NCBI GenBank assembly: GCA_014800065.1
Contig: JAAVGX010000017.1
Span: 1-14,963 of the forward strand
Source: Bacteroidales bacterium
GTDB taxonomy: Bacteria > Bacteroidota > Bacteroidia > Bacteroidales > Muribaculaceae
Length of the DNA: 14,963 bases
Direction of reading: 5' to 3'
This document shows, one piece after another, positions 1 to 7,973 of the stretch (the stretch's first letter is position 1; every line of letters begins with the position of its first letter). A program made the translations under genes and the position numbers. Under the pieces are notes generated by a model that saw only the letters and a program-made list of their open reading frames with translations, did no database searches and was not told where the DNA came from.

Positions 1-2
1 AG

Positions 3-188
3 AGGCTCCGGGAACACTGCGGCAAAGAGAACATTGACATTTTGGTAAATAACTTTTGCTCCGAAAATCAACCCATCCCGGGTTGGATATTTAGAGGGAG
101 GTGTGGCCGGGCACTTCGTACCCGGTTAACGAAGAAATCAAGGCCTCCGGCCTTGCACTCCTGCTCCAATATGCAGGGGTGGGGTTAG
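3..188 (+). other. Possible 3' tail of an unknown gene cut by the window edge
   Basis: One frame is open from base 3 to a TAG at 186-188, about 61 codons, with no start visible. The first part reads like normal protein (a stretch containing KENIDILVNNF); the second half is rich in Arg, Cys and Gly (RGRCGRALRTR) and lies over several palindromes, so it may be read-through of structured noncoding DNA. I do not recognise the product. Its stop overlaps the birA stop tail to tail. No other gene is seen in 1-184. Low confidence that this is coding. Confidence 0.2.
139..155 (-). terminator. Possible intrinsic terminator after birA
   Basis: A perfect 7-bp GC-rich stem with a 3-nt loop lies about 30 nt downstream of the birA stop. 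On the minus strand it reads CAAGGCC-GGA-GGCCTTG followed by ATTTCTTCG, a T-rich but interrupted tail. It is suitably placed to end the long minus-strand gene run. The weak U-tract and the neighbouring palindromes (69-85 and 107-125) keep confidence modest. Confidence 0.4.
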
Positions 189-913
189 AGGACGAATTGG
201 ATTTCTTTGAAGGCGTAGGTTTTGTTGTTGGTTAGTTTTAGTGTGCCGTCTATGCCTACGTCTTGTATTGCGGCTTTGAATGTTTGGCCGTCGGGTGTGC
301 GGAACGGGTGTTGGCCTGTACGCCTCCAAAGTGCGTTCATGTACTGCTGTTGCAGTTTGTCGGGGTTCGGTGAGGCTATATATTCTTTTACCGCGGTCCG
401 AAGGTGCTGTCCGACTCTGTGAATTGCTGTGTCAATATCTGTTATGCGGCCTGTAAGTTGTACTACGGATACGGGATTGGGTGCGTCGGAGTAGAAATTT
501 TTCTGATTCAGGTTGATTCCTGCGCCTACAATGGAGCGGTCCAAGGTCGAGCCTGTGAGTGAGTGCTCGATGAGTATGCCGCAAATTTTTTTGTCGTCCA
601 CATATATGTCGTTGGGCCACTTTATTCGGGCTTTGAGTGGAGCGATGAGTTCGTTTATAAAATCGACCAGAGCGAGTGATACCACCATTGAAAGTTCAAA
701 TTGGCGTTTCGCTTCCAGCGAAGTTCTGAATAATATTGAGAATGTGAGGTTTGCTCCGGGTTCAGCCTCCCAAGAGTTGCCTCTTTGTCCGCGCCCGGCG
801 GTCTGCTCGCGTGCAGCGATGAGCAGACCGTCGGGAGCTGAGGGTTCTTCCTTGAGTAGAGTGTTGGTGGAAGCACAACTTTCCACCACACGCGTGAGGT
901 TTGTTTCAGACAT
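185..913 (-). CDS. birA: Biotin--[acetyl-CoA-carboxylase] ligase (monofunctional BirA)
   Basis: Makes biotinyl-AMP and transfers biotin to the carrier lysine of biotin-dependent carboxylases in the cytoplasm. Visible motifs in the 242-aa product: the biotin/ATP loop GRGQRGNSW (residues 40-48), KWPND (98-102) followed by KICGIL with the catalytic-type Lys109, and GAGINLNQ (130-137). The N-terminal winged-helix DNA-binding domain of E. coli BirA is absent, so this is the short ligase-only class and should not repress biotin genes. The ATG at 911-913 overlaps the end of tsaE by 8 nt, pointing to translational coupling and one transcript. The C terminus is a short beta-rich domain, as usual for the family. 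Family assignment is firm. Confidence 0.95.
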   Translation of the reverse strand: MSETNLTRVVESCASTNTLLKEEPSAPDGLLIAAREQTAGRGQRGNSWEAEPGANLTFSILFRTSLEAKRQFELSMVVSLALVDFINELIAPLKARIKWPNDIYVDDKKICGILIEHSLTGSTLDRSIVGAGINLNQKNFYSDAPNPVSVVQLTGRITDIDTAIHRVGQHLRTAVKEYIASPNPDKLQQQYMNALWRRTGQHPFRTPDGQTFKAAIQDVGIDGTLKLTNNKTYAFKEIQFVL

Positions 914-1331
914 TGTAAGTGAGGGTTCGGGAATCGTCGTCGTTTACGGTAATGCGAACCGTGACGGTATCAGCAGGCAGAGCTGCTGCGATACGTTCGG
1001 GCCACTCGATGAGGCATATAGAACCGGAATCGAAATAATCCTCGATACCGAGGTCGAGCGCTTCTTCCAGTGATTCCACCCGGTAGAAGTCGAAGTGATT
1101 GATGAGTTCAGCAGTAGTGTCGGAGCGGTATTCGTTAATCAGAGCGAAAGTAGGGGATGCGGTTTCCTCGGGGTCTACGCCCAGTTCTTTGCAGAGAGCG
1201 TTGATGAAAGTGGTTTTACCGGCTCCCATATCGCCATAGAATGCAAAAACGGTGTTGTCGCCCATATCGTCGACGAATTGTCGTGCTGCATCTTCAACAG
1301 CTTCGAGGTTTGGTATTTGAATTGTTTTCAT
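906..1331 (-). CDS. tsaE: tRNA t6A37 threonylcarbamoyltransferase complex ATPase TsaE
   Basis: ATPase partner of TsaB/TsaD that keeps the enzyme complex turning over while it installs N6-threonylcarbamoyladenosine at A37 of ANN-decoding tRNAs. The 141-aa protein is normal for the family. It shows Walker A GDMGAGKTT (33-41), the switch-like SPTF (59-62), the HFDFYR motif (79-84) and EWPER (109-113), all hallmarks of TsaE. The ATG (1329-1331) lies 14 nt after the upstream exporter gene, and the stop overlaps birA. tsaB and tsaD are not in the window. Presence in the exporter-tsaE-birA block suggests co-transcription; I see no promoter of its own. Confidence 0.95.
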   Translation of the reverse strand: MKTIQIPNLEAVEDAARQFVDDMGDNTVFAFYGDMGAGKTTFINALCKELGVDPEETASPTFALINEYRSDTTAELINHFDFYRVESLEEALDLGIEDYFDSGSICLIEWPERIAAALPADTVTVRITVNDDDSRTLTYNV

Positions 1332-1345
1332 GTTATATTGAAATC

Positions 1346-1828
1346 TTATCTTGTAGCTTGAAAAGAAATATTCTTAAAAATGAAAATCGGCGCGGTAGCT
1401 CCCACGGCCATAGCGAGGAGTATGAAGAGGCATGTTATGCCGTTTGATGTGAAGAGGTAGAAATAATGGTCGTAGTTTAGTTCTGCGCCATGCAGGAGGC
1501 ACATCAGGAGACCGCCGAAAGCGCGGTAGGCGTACATACCGGGTATCATTGGGAGCAGAGAAGGGAAAATGGATGTTTCGGCGGGCATTTTTGAGATAGG
1601 GGAGAAAAATACCGCCATACATCCGACCACAAAAGCGGCTGCCAACGAAGCTCCCACAATGTGCCATCCGGCCACATCCATGAGCAACATTCGCCCGGAA
1701 TGGCCCACAGCAGCAATAATTGCGCAGTATATAAAAGCGCGCTTAGGGGGCTGACTTATAGCAGCGAATCCAATAGCTGCAATAGCTGCAAAGAGAGCAT
1801 CCTGAAAAATTCTGATATACAAATCCAT
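1346..1828 (-). CDS. Threonine/serine exporter small subunit-like (YjjB/ThrE C-terminal half)
   Basis: A 160-aa, almost wholly hydrophobic inner-membrane protein with about five transmembrane segments. It carries the SLLPMIPGMYAYRA stretch near residues 90-103, typical of the YjjB/ThrE_2 half of ThrE-family amino-acid exporters. The family pairs a larger YjjP-like half with this small half, and both occur here 7 nt apart in the expected order. I start it at the ATG at 1826-1828; a TTG two codons upstream is possible. Substrate is inferred from family only: threonine and serine for Corynebacterium ThrE, succinate for E. coli YjjPB. Direction of transport cannot be read from sequence. Confidence 0.85.
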   Translation of the reverse strand: MDLYIRIFQDALFAAIAAIGFAAISQPPKRAFIYCAIIAAVGHSGRMLLMDVAGWHIVGASLAAAFVVGCMAVFFSPISKMPAETSIFPSLLPMIPGMYAYRAFGGLLMCLLHGAELNYDHYFYLFTSNGITCLFILLAMAVGATAPIFIFKNISFQATR

Positions 1829-1835
1829 AGGCAAT

Positions 1836-2639
1836 TCAGAACATTCCCACCTGCATCATAGCCATGCCTGCACAGAGACCCAGCGACAGGCAGCATGTGA
1901 GCACTACCGCATCCATGAAACGACTGAAGGCACAGATGTAGTGATGATTAAGTAAATCGGAAAAAGAATTCAGGAAAGGAATTCCCGGAACGAGGTAGAG
2001 CACCGAGGAACCAATAGCAATTCCGGGGGTAGAGCCGAGTCCGAAAAGCATATCACTTGCAGCAATCACAGTGCTGATGAAAGCGCAAAGAGTGACAATG
2101 ACCCTGAGGTCGATGTGCCGGGCAGCCAAGCGTTGCTTGAAATAGAACCCGACCAAAGTTGAAAGAGTTACGCAAGCCATGGCAACCCAGTCGCCCCCGA
2201 ACAGTCGGCAGAAAGCGGCGTTAGCCAAGGCAGCCAGCACAAGGACAATGTTGGGATTTATTCCCGGAGCAGAAATAATCTCATCGTATCTCGCCCAAGC
2301 CTGGCTGAGCGGCATACCGTCGTCGGCGATAGTCCAGCTGAGGCGACTCAATTCGGTGTTGCAAGCATAGCTGATACCGCAACGCGGAACGGCTGCCATA
2401 GTGGTGAAAGCGCGCTCGGAGCAATGTTTTTCGTTGGCCTGATTGACCACCAGATGGACATGCCGCGGGAAAATAGTCACCTCCACCTTATGGCCATAAG
2501 CCTGAGCCATTCGCTGAAGGTTCATCTCGAGTCGGAGGCAAGTAGCGCCACAACCTAACAACCTGGCGGCATATTCCACCAGGAAAGCTCCCAGAGCGGG
2601 AGTAGAAGGAAGATGGTCAGAGTTCGGGCTCGTCTTCAT
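1836..2639 (-). CDS. Threonine/serine exporter large subunit-like (YjjP/ThrE N-terminal half)
   Basis: A 267-aa two-part protein. Residues ~1-125 form a soluble domain with the family motif around CLRLEMNLQRMA (near 35-46); residues ~128-267 hold about five membrane segments including the conserved LVPGIPFLNSFSDLL loop (about 215-229). This is the DUF1212/ThrE half that pairs with the YjjB-like protein encoded 7 nt downstream, giving a split transporter rather than the single-chain Corynebacterium form. The start ATG overlaps the upstream small membrane ORF by 23 nt. The cytoplasmic domain resembles a degenerate hydrolase in related proteins; its role is not settled. Substrate is unproven. 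Confidence 0.85.
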   Translation of the reverse strand: MKTSPNSDHLPSTPALGAFLVEYAARLLGCGATCLRLEMNLQRMAQAYGHKVEVTIFPRHVHLVVNQANEKHCSERAFTTMAAVPRCGISYACNTELSRLSWTIADDGMPLSQAWARYDEIISAPGINPNIVLVLAALANAAFCRLFGGDWVAMACVTLSTLVGFYFKQRLAARHIDLRVIVTLCAFISTVIAASDMLFGLGSTPGIAIGSSVLYLVPGIPFLNSFSDLLNHHYICAFSRFMDAVVLTCCLSLGLCAGMAMMQVGMF

Positions 2640-2844
2640 CGCAGTCGTCGTCCTCGTGCAAGGGGTCGCCGGCTACAAAAAGCTCTTCTCTCTCGCTGCC
2701 CATTTCAATGAAATGATGTTTATGAACCTTAGCAGCGGCGGTATGAAGTTGGCGACGGTGGTGCACAGCCACAAATAATTTAACCATAAAATATAAAACC
2801 ACTGCCGCAACTATGCAGAGCCAAGTAATCATCGGTGTTGTCAT
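2617..2844 (-). CDS. Small acidic-tailed single-pass membrane protein, unknown function
   Basis: A 75-aa product if begun at the ATG at 2842-2844; a TTG at 2871 would add nine residues. One transmembrane helix near the N terminus (about residues 6-27) is followed by a basic, His-rich segment (HHRRQLH, KVHKHH) and a strongly acidic end (EDDDCDEDEPEL). I do not recognise the family. It overlaps the exporter large subunit by 23 nt, so translation is probably coupled, which suggests an accessory role in the transporter or merely operon position. It opens the second half of the minus-strand run after a 72-nt gap behind pdxA. That gap holds only a poor promoter candidate (TATAATTG on the minus strand, 2869-2876). 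Confidence 0.65.
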   Translation of the reverse strand: MTTPMITWLCIVAAVVLYFMVKLFVAVHHRRQLHTAAAKVHKHHFIEMGSEREELFVAGDPLHEDDDCDEDEPEL

Positions 2845-2916
2845 AATTCCTGATATTAATAAGTTCTGCAATTATAACACGCGGGGTAGGTCAAATGTTG
2901 TTTCGGGAATTTGAGT

Positions 2917-3933
2917 TTATGCCTTCGCCCTATTACGGACAATGTCGATAGCAGCATAAACGGCAGCCCTGAGACTATCGGGGGAAGCCTTTCCCTGGCC
3001 GGCGATGTCGTAGCCGGTACCGTGGTCGGGCGAAGTACGCACATAAGGCAGCCCGGCGGTGAAGTTGACGCCGGAGTCCATGGCCAAAGCCTTGAAAGGC
3101 GCGAGTCCCTGGTCGTGGTACATTGCAAGGATTCCGTCGAAAACCTTGTAATTACCCGAGCCGAAAAAGCCGTCGGCTGAATAGGGACCGAAAGCGAGAA
3201 TTCTCCGGGCCTGGGCTTCTGCTATTGCGGGTTCAATAATCTCCTGCTCCTCATTCCCCAAAAGACCGTTTTCGCCGGCATGAGGATTCAGAGCCAACAC
3301 CGCGATTCTGGGATTGAGGCATCCGAAATCATGACGAAGAGAAAAGTCCAGAGCCTCGATTTTTTCCAGAATCAAATCTTTGGTCAAAGTCTCGGCGACC
3401 TTGCCGAGGGGTATATGAGCCGTAGCGAGTGCCACGCGCATATCCTGATTACAAAGAATCATCAGGCTTTTACCCGGGTGTTCCTCATCGGTCAGGACCT
3501 CCTGAAGATACTCCGTGTGCCCCGGGAAAACGAATTCGGCGCTCTGAATGGAGTGCTTGTCGATCGGTGCGGTGACAAGGACGTCGATGGCCCCTTCACG
3601 CAAATGAGCCGTAGCGGCTTCGAGAGCAGCAAAAGCGGCCTGTCCGGCAGCCTGAGATGCTACGCCGGGTTCGATTTTGAGATCTTCCCCCACCACGTTT
3701 ATGATGGAGAAGGAGCCGTCCTTAGCCTGAGAAGGATGTTCAATCTTCTGGAGCTGAACCGGATGGAGTTCCATAGCCTTTCGATAGAATGCAGCGGCCT
3801 TCGCGGAGCCGTAAACGATGATTTCGGCAATGTCGGCCATACGCGAATCCTCGAGCATTTTCAGAATGACTTCATATCCTATGCCGTTGGTATCTCCGTG
3901 GGTGATGCCCACTTTTATTTTGCGGTTATTCAT
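2917..3933 (-). CDS. pdxA: 4-hydroxythreonine-4-phosphate dehydrogenase
   Basis: NAD-dependent, metal-requiring oxidation and decarboxylation of 4-phosphohydroxy-L-threonine in the DXP-dependent pyridoxal 5'-phosphate pathway; cytoplasmic homodimer. The 338-aa length is typical. Visible signatures: GITHGDTNGIGYEV at the N terminus (9-22), the substrate-binding His139 in FPGHTE, and the three metal-ligand histidines His173 (TAHIPLG), His218 (NPHAGE) and His273 (MYHDQGLAPFK). The TSPDHGTGYDIAG stretch near the end is also characteristic. The ATG at 3931-3933 follows rlmN by 13 nt, so it is probably co-transcribed with gpsA and rlmN. All key residues appear intact. pdxJ is not in the window. Confidence 0.96.
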   Translation of the reverse strand: MNNRKIKVGITHGDTNGIGYEVILKMLEDSRMADIAEIIVYGSAKAAAFYRKAMELHPVQLQKIEHPSQAKDGSFSIINVVGEDLKIEPGVASQAAGQAAFAALEAATAHLREGAIDVLVTAPIDKHSIQSAEFVFPGHTEYLQEVLTDEEHPGKSLMILCNQDMRVALATAHIPLGKVAETLTKDLILEKIEALDFSLRHDFGCLNPRIAVLALNPHAGENGLLGNEEQEIIEPAIAEAQARRILAFGPYSADGFFGSGNYKVFDGILAMYHDQGLAPFKALAMDSGVNFTAGLPYVRTSPDHGTGYDIAGQGKASPDSLRAAVYAAIDIVRNRAKA

Positions 3934-3946
3934 ATTTCATTAAACA

Positions 3947-4963
3947 TTAAGATGATTTGGCACCGGCGAGCATACCGCAGGCGGCATATATGTCTTCGCC
4001 GCGCGAGGCTCTGATAGTTGCCGTTACGCCGTGCTCATTGAGCATCTCGCGGAATCGTACCATTGTTGCTTCGTCGGATGGTTCGCCTTCGAAACCGGGT
4101 GTACGGTGAAATCGAATCAGATTGATTCGCAGGGGTATGCCCTTGACCATTCTTGCCAACGCCATTGCGTGTCGGGCATCGTCGTTGAGTCCCTTGAACA
4201 TTGTATACTCCAAGGACAGACGACGTTGTCCGCTCCAATCGTACTGGCGGAGCAGGTTCATTATGTCGGTAAGAGGATAGGCCTTTTCTACGGGCATTAA
4301 GTCGGCACGCTCGGCAGCGAAAGGGGAATGTACGCTAATGGCAATATGCACCTTTGTGCGGGTGATAAGTTCCCGGAGACCGTGTAGGTTACCGATTGTG
4401 CTGACGGTGATTCTCTTCGGGCTCCAGCCGAACCCCCAAGGGGCTGTGAGGATTTCAATAGCGCTGATAACGGCATCCAGATTATCGGTAGGCTCGCCCA
4501 TACCCATAAATACGATATTGGTGAGTTTGTCGGCTTCGGGGATTGACATTATCTGATTGATAATCTGAGCCGTGGAGAGGTTACCTTGCCACCCGCCCTG
4601 CCCTGTCATGCAGAAGCGGCATCCCATGCGGCATCCGGCCTGAGATGAGACGCAAAGGGTTGCACGGTCGCGGTCGGGGATGTATACGGCCTCGACATCA
4701 CGCTTGGGGGCTCCGAGGAACAGGTACTTTACGGTGCCGTCGGAGCTCCTCGCTTCACTGATTGGAGCCGTGCGTCCCACGGTGTATTCCTGAGCCAGGC
4801 GAGCTCGTGCGGCCTTGGGGAGGTCGGTCATAGCGTCGATATCGGTGACACCACGGCTGTAAATCCACGCGGCCATCTGTCGCGCTGCAAAAGGCCGGAG
4901 TCCGACCTCCTGCGCCACGGCCTTGAGGCCGTCAAGCGAGAGTCCTAAGAGCGTTTTTTTCAT
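3947..4963 (-). CDS. rlmN: Dual-specificity 23S rRNA A2503/tRNA A37 C2-methyltransferase (radical SAM)
   Basis: Radical-SAM enzyme that methylates C2 of A2503 in 23S rRNA and of A37 in some tRNAs. From the ATG at 4961-4963 it is 338 aa, standard for RlmN. The 4Fe-4S ligands are Cys111, Cys115 and Cys118 in GCRMGCRFC. A GMGEP motif follows (near 160), and the catalytic C-terminal cysteine is Cys329 in AACGML. The frame is open upstream to 5158, but that extension lies over gpsA in another frame and has no RlmN-like sequence, so it is rejected. The start is 1 nt after the gpsA stop, implying coupling. RlmN rather than Cfr: no resistance context is visible. Confidence 0.96.
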   Translation of the reverse strand: MKKTLLGLSLDGLKAVAQEVGLRPFAARQMAAWIYSRGVTDIDAMTDLPKAARARLAQEYTVGRTAPISEARSSDGTVKYLFLGAPKRDVEAVYIPDRDRATLCVSSQAGCRMGCRFCMTGQGGWQGNLSTAQIINQIMSIPEADKLTNIVFMGMGEPTDNLDAVISAIEILTAPWGFGWSPKRITVSTIGNLHGLRELITRTKVHIAISVHSPFAAERADLMPVEKAYPLTDIMNLLRQYDWSGQRRLSLEYTMFKGLNDDARHAMALARMVKGIPLRINLIRFHRTPGFEGEPSDEATMVRFREMLNEHGVTATIRASRGEDIYAACGMLAGAKSS

Positions 4964-4964
4964 A

Positions 4965-5969
4965 TCAGTCCACAAGTTGGGCAAGCCCGCGTATAGCCCT
5001 GTGTGCGGGCATACCCTTATAAAGAATAGAATAAACAGCCTCCAGAATAGGCATATTGACCTCCAGGTGCTTGTTAATATCGTGGATGCACTTGGTACCG
5101 TAGTATCCTTCGACCGTCTGCTCCATCTCCATCTTGGCGGCCTTGACGGAGTATCCACGTCCGATCATAGAGCCGAAGTTGTGGTTTCGAGAGAAACGGG
5201 AGTATGCCGTAACCAAGAGGTCGCCGAGGTAAACGGAATCGCAAATCTGCCTGGGTCGTGGGTCGACGGCTTCGAGGAAGTGCTCCATCTCACGGATAGC
5301 GTTGCTGACAATGATAGCGGTGAAGTTATCGCCCGTTTTGAGGCCGTGCACAATTCCGGCGGCGATAGCGTAGACATTTTTCAGGACGGCTGCGTACTCG
5401 ATACCATCCACGTCGGAGCTTGTGATTGTGTGGTTGTTCTTGCCTTGGAGAAGAGTCGAGAACTTGTCGGCCATTTCGAGGTCGGTGCAACCCACGGTCA
5501 GGTATGAAGGACGGTCGAGAGCCACCTCCTCGGCATGGCACGGGCCGCCGATAACGAGCATATTCTGCTGCTTGACACCGAATTGACGGCGCATATAGTC
5601 GGTGATTAGCTCGTTGGTATCCGGCACGATGCCTTTTACCGCCGATACGACAGCCTTATCACTGATGTCGACGGATATTTTGTCGGCATGACCCTTGAAG
5701 TATGGCGAAGGCATAACCAGCAGGAGGGTATCAGCCTCAGAGCAGACCTTGTTAATGTCGGAGCAGAATTCGATTCGCTCAATGTCGAAGTTAACATCGG
5801 TGAGGTATGCGGGATTGTGACGCAGGCGTTTGAAATCCTCGATACGGTCGTCGCGGCGCATATACCACATAATCTGCTCGGTGTTCTGGAGGATAAGCTT
5901 AGCCAGAGCGGTGGCCCAGGAGCCACCACCCATAACGGCTATTTTCCCGGGGAATTGCGTATGTTCCAT
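4965..5969 (-). CDS. gpsA: NAD(P)H-dependent glycerol-3-phosphate dehydrogenase
   Basis: Reduces dihydroxyacetone phosphate to sn-glycerol-3-phosphate, the backbone for phospholipid synthesis; cytoplasmic. The 334-aa protein has the N-terminal Rossmann motif AVMGGGSWATALAK (11-24), the GPCHAEEVA segment, KNVYAIAAG with the family's catalytic lysine, and a C-terminal helical domain (LLVTAYSRFSRNHNFG). Start ATG 5967-5969. It sits between lysS and rlmN; the lysS-gpsA adjacency is recurrent in Bacteroidales. A hairpin with a T-run lies in the 63-nt gap behind lysS, so transcription of gpsA may depend on read-through or an unseen promoter. No -7 box was found in that gap. Confidence 0.96.
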   Translation of the reverse strand: MEHTQFPGKIAVMGGGSWATALAKLILQNTEQIMWYMRRDDRIEDFKRLRHNPAYLTDVNFDIERIEFCSDINKVCSEADTLLLVMPSPYFKGHADKISVDISDKAVVSAVKGIVPDTNELITDYMRRQFGVKQQNMLVIGGPCHAEEVALDRPSYLTVGCTDLEMADKFSTLLQGKNNHTITSSDVDGIEYAAVLKNVYAIAAGIVHGLKTGDNFTAIIVSNAIREMEHFLEAVDPRPRQICDSVYLGDLLVTAYSRFSRNHNFGSMIGRGYSVKAAKMEMEQTVEGYYGTKCIHDINKHLEVNMPILEAVYSILYKGMPAHRAIRGLAQLVD

Positions 5970-5978
5970 AGAGAGTTT

Positions 5979-6024
5979 AAAAAAGAATCCCGTTTCCAGA
6001 GATTAACTCCGCCGAACCGGGATT
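5979..6024 (-). terminator. Intrinsic terminator or attenuator between lysS and gpsA
   Basis: On the minus strand AATCCCG (6024-6018) pairs with CGGGATT (5992-5986), a 7-bp stem around a 25-nt loop. The stem is directly followed by CTTTTTT. It starts 9 nt past the lysS stop and ends about 10 nt before the gpsA ATG. The large loop makes it weaker than a classic terminator, so partial termination is a possibility. Confidence 0.5.
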
Positions 6025-6032
6025 AATCCAAA

Positions 6033-7763
6033 TCAATCGTGAATAGCGGCAATCCAGGACTCGATAACTTCGGGTGTGGGGTTTTTGAGGCCGAGTTTGA
6101 ATTTTTTGTTAATGCCACAGAGTTCCTGGAAGAGTTTGCCGGGAACAGCGGAAGCGAGTGCTTCGACAGTGAGCACGCCGGCTTTCTGCAATGGAGCTAC
6201 CCATTCTTCGGGCACGCCGATGGCAGTGAAAGCTTCGGGTTTGTCGCGCTTCTCCACCTTTTCGGGGCGCATAGTCGGGAAGAGAAGTACTTCCTGAATT
6301 GCCTGCTGACCGGTCATCAGCATGCAAAGGCGGTCCATACCGATACCCATTCCGGAAGTAGGAGGCATACCGTATTCGAGAGCGCGAATAAAGTCGGCAT
6401 CGATGATCATGGCCTCGTCGTCGCCCTTTTCGCCCAGTCGCATCTGTTCAACGAAGCGTCCGTACTGGTCGATCGGGTCGTTGAGCTCGGAATATGCGTT
6501 AGCGAGCTCCTTGCCGTTGACCATGAGCTCGAAACGCTCGGTGAGTTCGGGGTTGTTGCGGTGGCGCTTTGTGAGGGGGGACATTTCGATGGGATAGTCG
6601 ATGATGAAGGTAGGCTGGATGTAGTTGCCTTCGCACTTTTCGCCAAAGATTTCGTCGATGAGCTTACCTTTGCCCATTGTTTCGTCGACTTCGATACCGA
6701 GAGAACGAGCTGCCTGGCGGAGCTGAGCCTCATCCATGCCGGTGATGTCGATGCCGGTGAAGTCCTTGATGGCCTGTGCCATGGTTACGCGAGGGTATGG
6801 AGCTTTGAAGTCGATTTCGTGGTCGCCGAACTGAACCTTTGTTGTTCCGTTGACATCCATCGCGATAGTTTCGAGCATACGCTCGGTGAAGTCCATCATC
6901 CAGTTATAGTCCTTGTAGGACACATAGATTTCCATGGCGGTGAACTCGGGGTTGTGAGTGCGGTCCATGCCTTCGTTACGGAAGTTTCGGCTGAACTCGT
7001 ATACACCTTCGAATCCGCCGACGATGAGGCGCTTGAGGTAGAGCTCGTTTGCAATTCGGAGGTAGAGGTCGATGTCCAGCGCGTTGTGGTGGGTGATGAA
7101 GGGACGAGCGGCGGCTCCGCCGGGGATTGTCTGCAGTACGGGGGTGTCCACTTCCACATATCCGTGGCGATTGAAGAAGTTTCGCATGGACGTGAAAATG
7201 GCGGTTCTCTTGAGGAAAATCTGCTTGACGCGGTCGTTTACAATCAGGTCCACATAACGGCGGCGGTATCGGAGTTCGGGGTCGTCGAAAGCATCGTAAG
7301 TCTTACCGTCCTTTTCCTTAACAATGGGAAGCGGGCGGAGGCTCTTGCTAAGCACGGTGAGCTCCTTGGCATGGACAGAAATTTCGCCGGTCTGAGTACG
7401 GAAAACGAAGCCCTTGACGCCGATAAAGTCGCCGATGTCGAGGAGTTTCTTGAATACTGTGTTGTAGAATTCCTTATCTTCGCCGGGGCAAATTTCATCG
7501 CGGTTTACATAGACCTGGATTCTGCCATTTGCATCCTGGAGTTCGAGGAATGAGGCCTTACCCATGATGCGTCGGCCCATGATGCGGCCGGCTACAGTGA
7601 CTTCGCGCACGGGAGCGTCGTCAGTAAAGTTAGCTTTGATTTCGTCACTGTGACCCGTAACTACATATTCAGCAGCAGGATAAGGGTCGATGCCAAGCTG
7701 ACGCATAGCGTCGAGACTATTTCGGCGTATCTGTTCTTGTTCGCTTAATTCAAGAGGGTTCAT
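6033..7763 (-). CDS. lysS: Lysyl-tRNA synthetase, class II, with C-terminal extension
   Basis: Charges tRNA-Lys with lysine. The 576-aa product has an N-terminal OB-fold anticodon-binding domain (about 55-180, [20 protein letters not shown]) and the class II core: motif 2 region [20 protein letters not shown] and motif 3 [15 protein letters not shown] with LLFPTMRP. E. coli LysRS ends shortly after that motif at about 505 aa; here some 70 residues follow ([20 protein letters not shown]...), resembling a small helical, helix-hairpin-helix-like module, which I believe is common in Bacteroidetes LysRS. I start at the ATG at 7761-7763 ([11 protein letters not shown]); the frame is open further to 7853 but that part covers the promoter box and reads as non-homologous. 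Confidence 0.97.
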   Translation of the reverse strand: MNPLELSEQEQIRRNSLDAMRQLGIDPYPAAEYVVTGHSDEIKANFTDDAPVREVTVAGRIMGRRIMGKASFLELQDANGRIQVYVNRDEICPGEDKEFYNTVFKKLLDIGDFIGVKGFVFRTQTGEISVHAKELTVLSKSLRPLPIVKEKDGKTYDAFDDPELRYRRRYVDLIVNDRVKQIFLKRTAIFTSMRNFFNRHGYVEVDTPVLQTIPGGAAARPFITHHNALDIDLYLRIANELYLKRLIVGGFEGVYEFSRNFRNEGMDRTHNPEFTAMEIYVSYKDYNWMMDFTERMLETIAMDVNGTTKVQFGDHEIDFKAPYPRVTMAQAIKDFTGIDITGMDEAQLRQAARSLGIEVDETMGKGKLIDEIFGEKCEGNYIQPTFIIDYPIEMSPLTKRHRNNPELTERFELMVNGKELANAYSELNDPIDQYGRFVEQMRLGEKGDDEAMIIDADFIRALEYGMPPTSGMGIGMDRLCMLMTGQQAIQEVLLFPTMRPEKVEKRDKPEAFTAIGVPEEWVAPLQKAGVLTVEALASAVPGKLFQELCGINKKFKLGLKNPTPEVIESWIAAIHD

Positions 7764-7820
7764 ATAGCGTTTTTGTTTATATTCAGTTTCGAGAGAGGGC
7801 GTAAAAGCCCAAAGTACGGG

Positions 7821-7828
7821 CAAAGATA
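7821..7828 (-). promoter_or_regulatory. Bacteroidetes-type -7 box for lysS
   Basis: The minus strand reads TATCTTTG, an exact match to the TAnnTTTG -7 consensus, about 58 nt upstream of the lysS ATG. No TTTG -33 box sits at the usual 19-21 nt spacing, so this is a single-box call. It faces away from the strong plus-strand promoter at 7878-7909. Confidence 0.5.
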
Positions 7829-7877
7829 CAAAATTTCCATCAAACCTGAGCACTCGGGCATCGAAAAGTTAGGCTTC

Positions 7878-7909
7878 TTTGCGGCATTGCGGAATTTTTA
7901 CTACCTTTG
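7878..7909 (+). promoter_or_regulatory. Bacteroidetes primary-sigma promoter for the phosphatase
   Basis: TTTG (7878-7881), 20 nt, then TACCTTTG (7902-7909): both boxes match the consensus (TTTG, 19-21 nt, TAnnTTTG). Transcription should begin near 7913-7916. It is the clearest two-box promoter in the window and drives the phosphatase gene, possibly with the downstream GH109-MATE-FKBP genes. Confidence 0.75.
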
Positions 7910-7919
7910 CATAGATAAA

Positions 7920-7973
7920 ATGTCGGGGCGAACCATATCTCTGATATTGACACTATTTTGGACTCAAACTTAG
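7920..7973 (+). other. Possible 17-codon upstream reading frame (leader peptide)
   Basis: The only ATG between the promoter and the phosphatase body begins at 7920, a few bases after the expected transcription start. It reads MSGRTISLILTLFWTQT and stops at TAG 7971-7973, overlapping the phosphatase frame by 16 nt from its TTG start. It is in a different frame from the phosphatase. It may be a coupled leader peptide or chance. Confidence 0.25.

Noticed and set aside
4964..5158. Upstream extension of the rlmN frame
   Set aside because: It overlaps the end of gpsA, has no RlmN-like sequence, and the ATG at 4963 gives the normal family length.
6039..7553. 504-codon open frame on the plus strand opposite lysS
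   Set aside because: It is an antisense shadow of lysS, whose synthetase motifs are unmistakable; the antisense protein shows no recognisable domain.
7764..7853. Upstream extension of the lysS frame
   Set aside because: It would cover the TATCTTTG promoter box and adds residues unlike any LysRS N terminus; ATG 7763 fits better.
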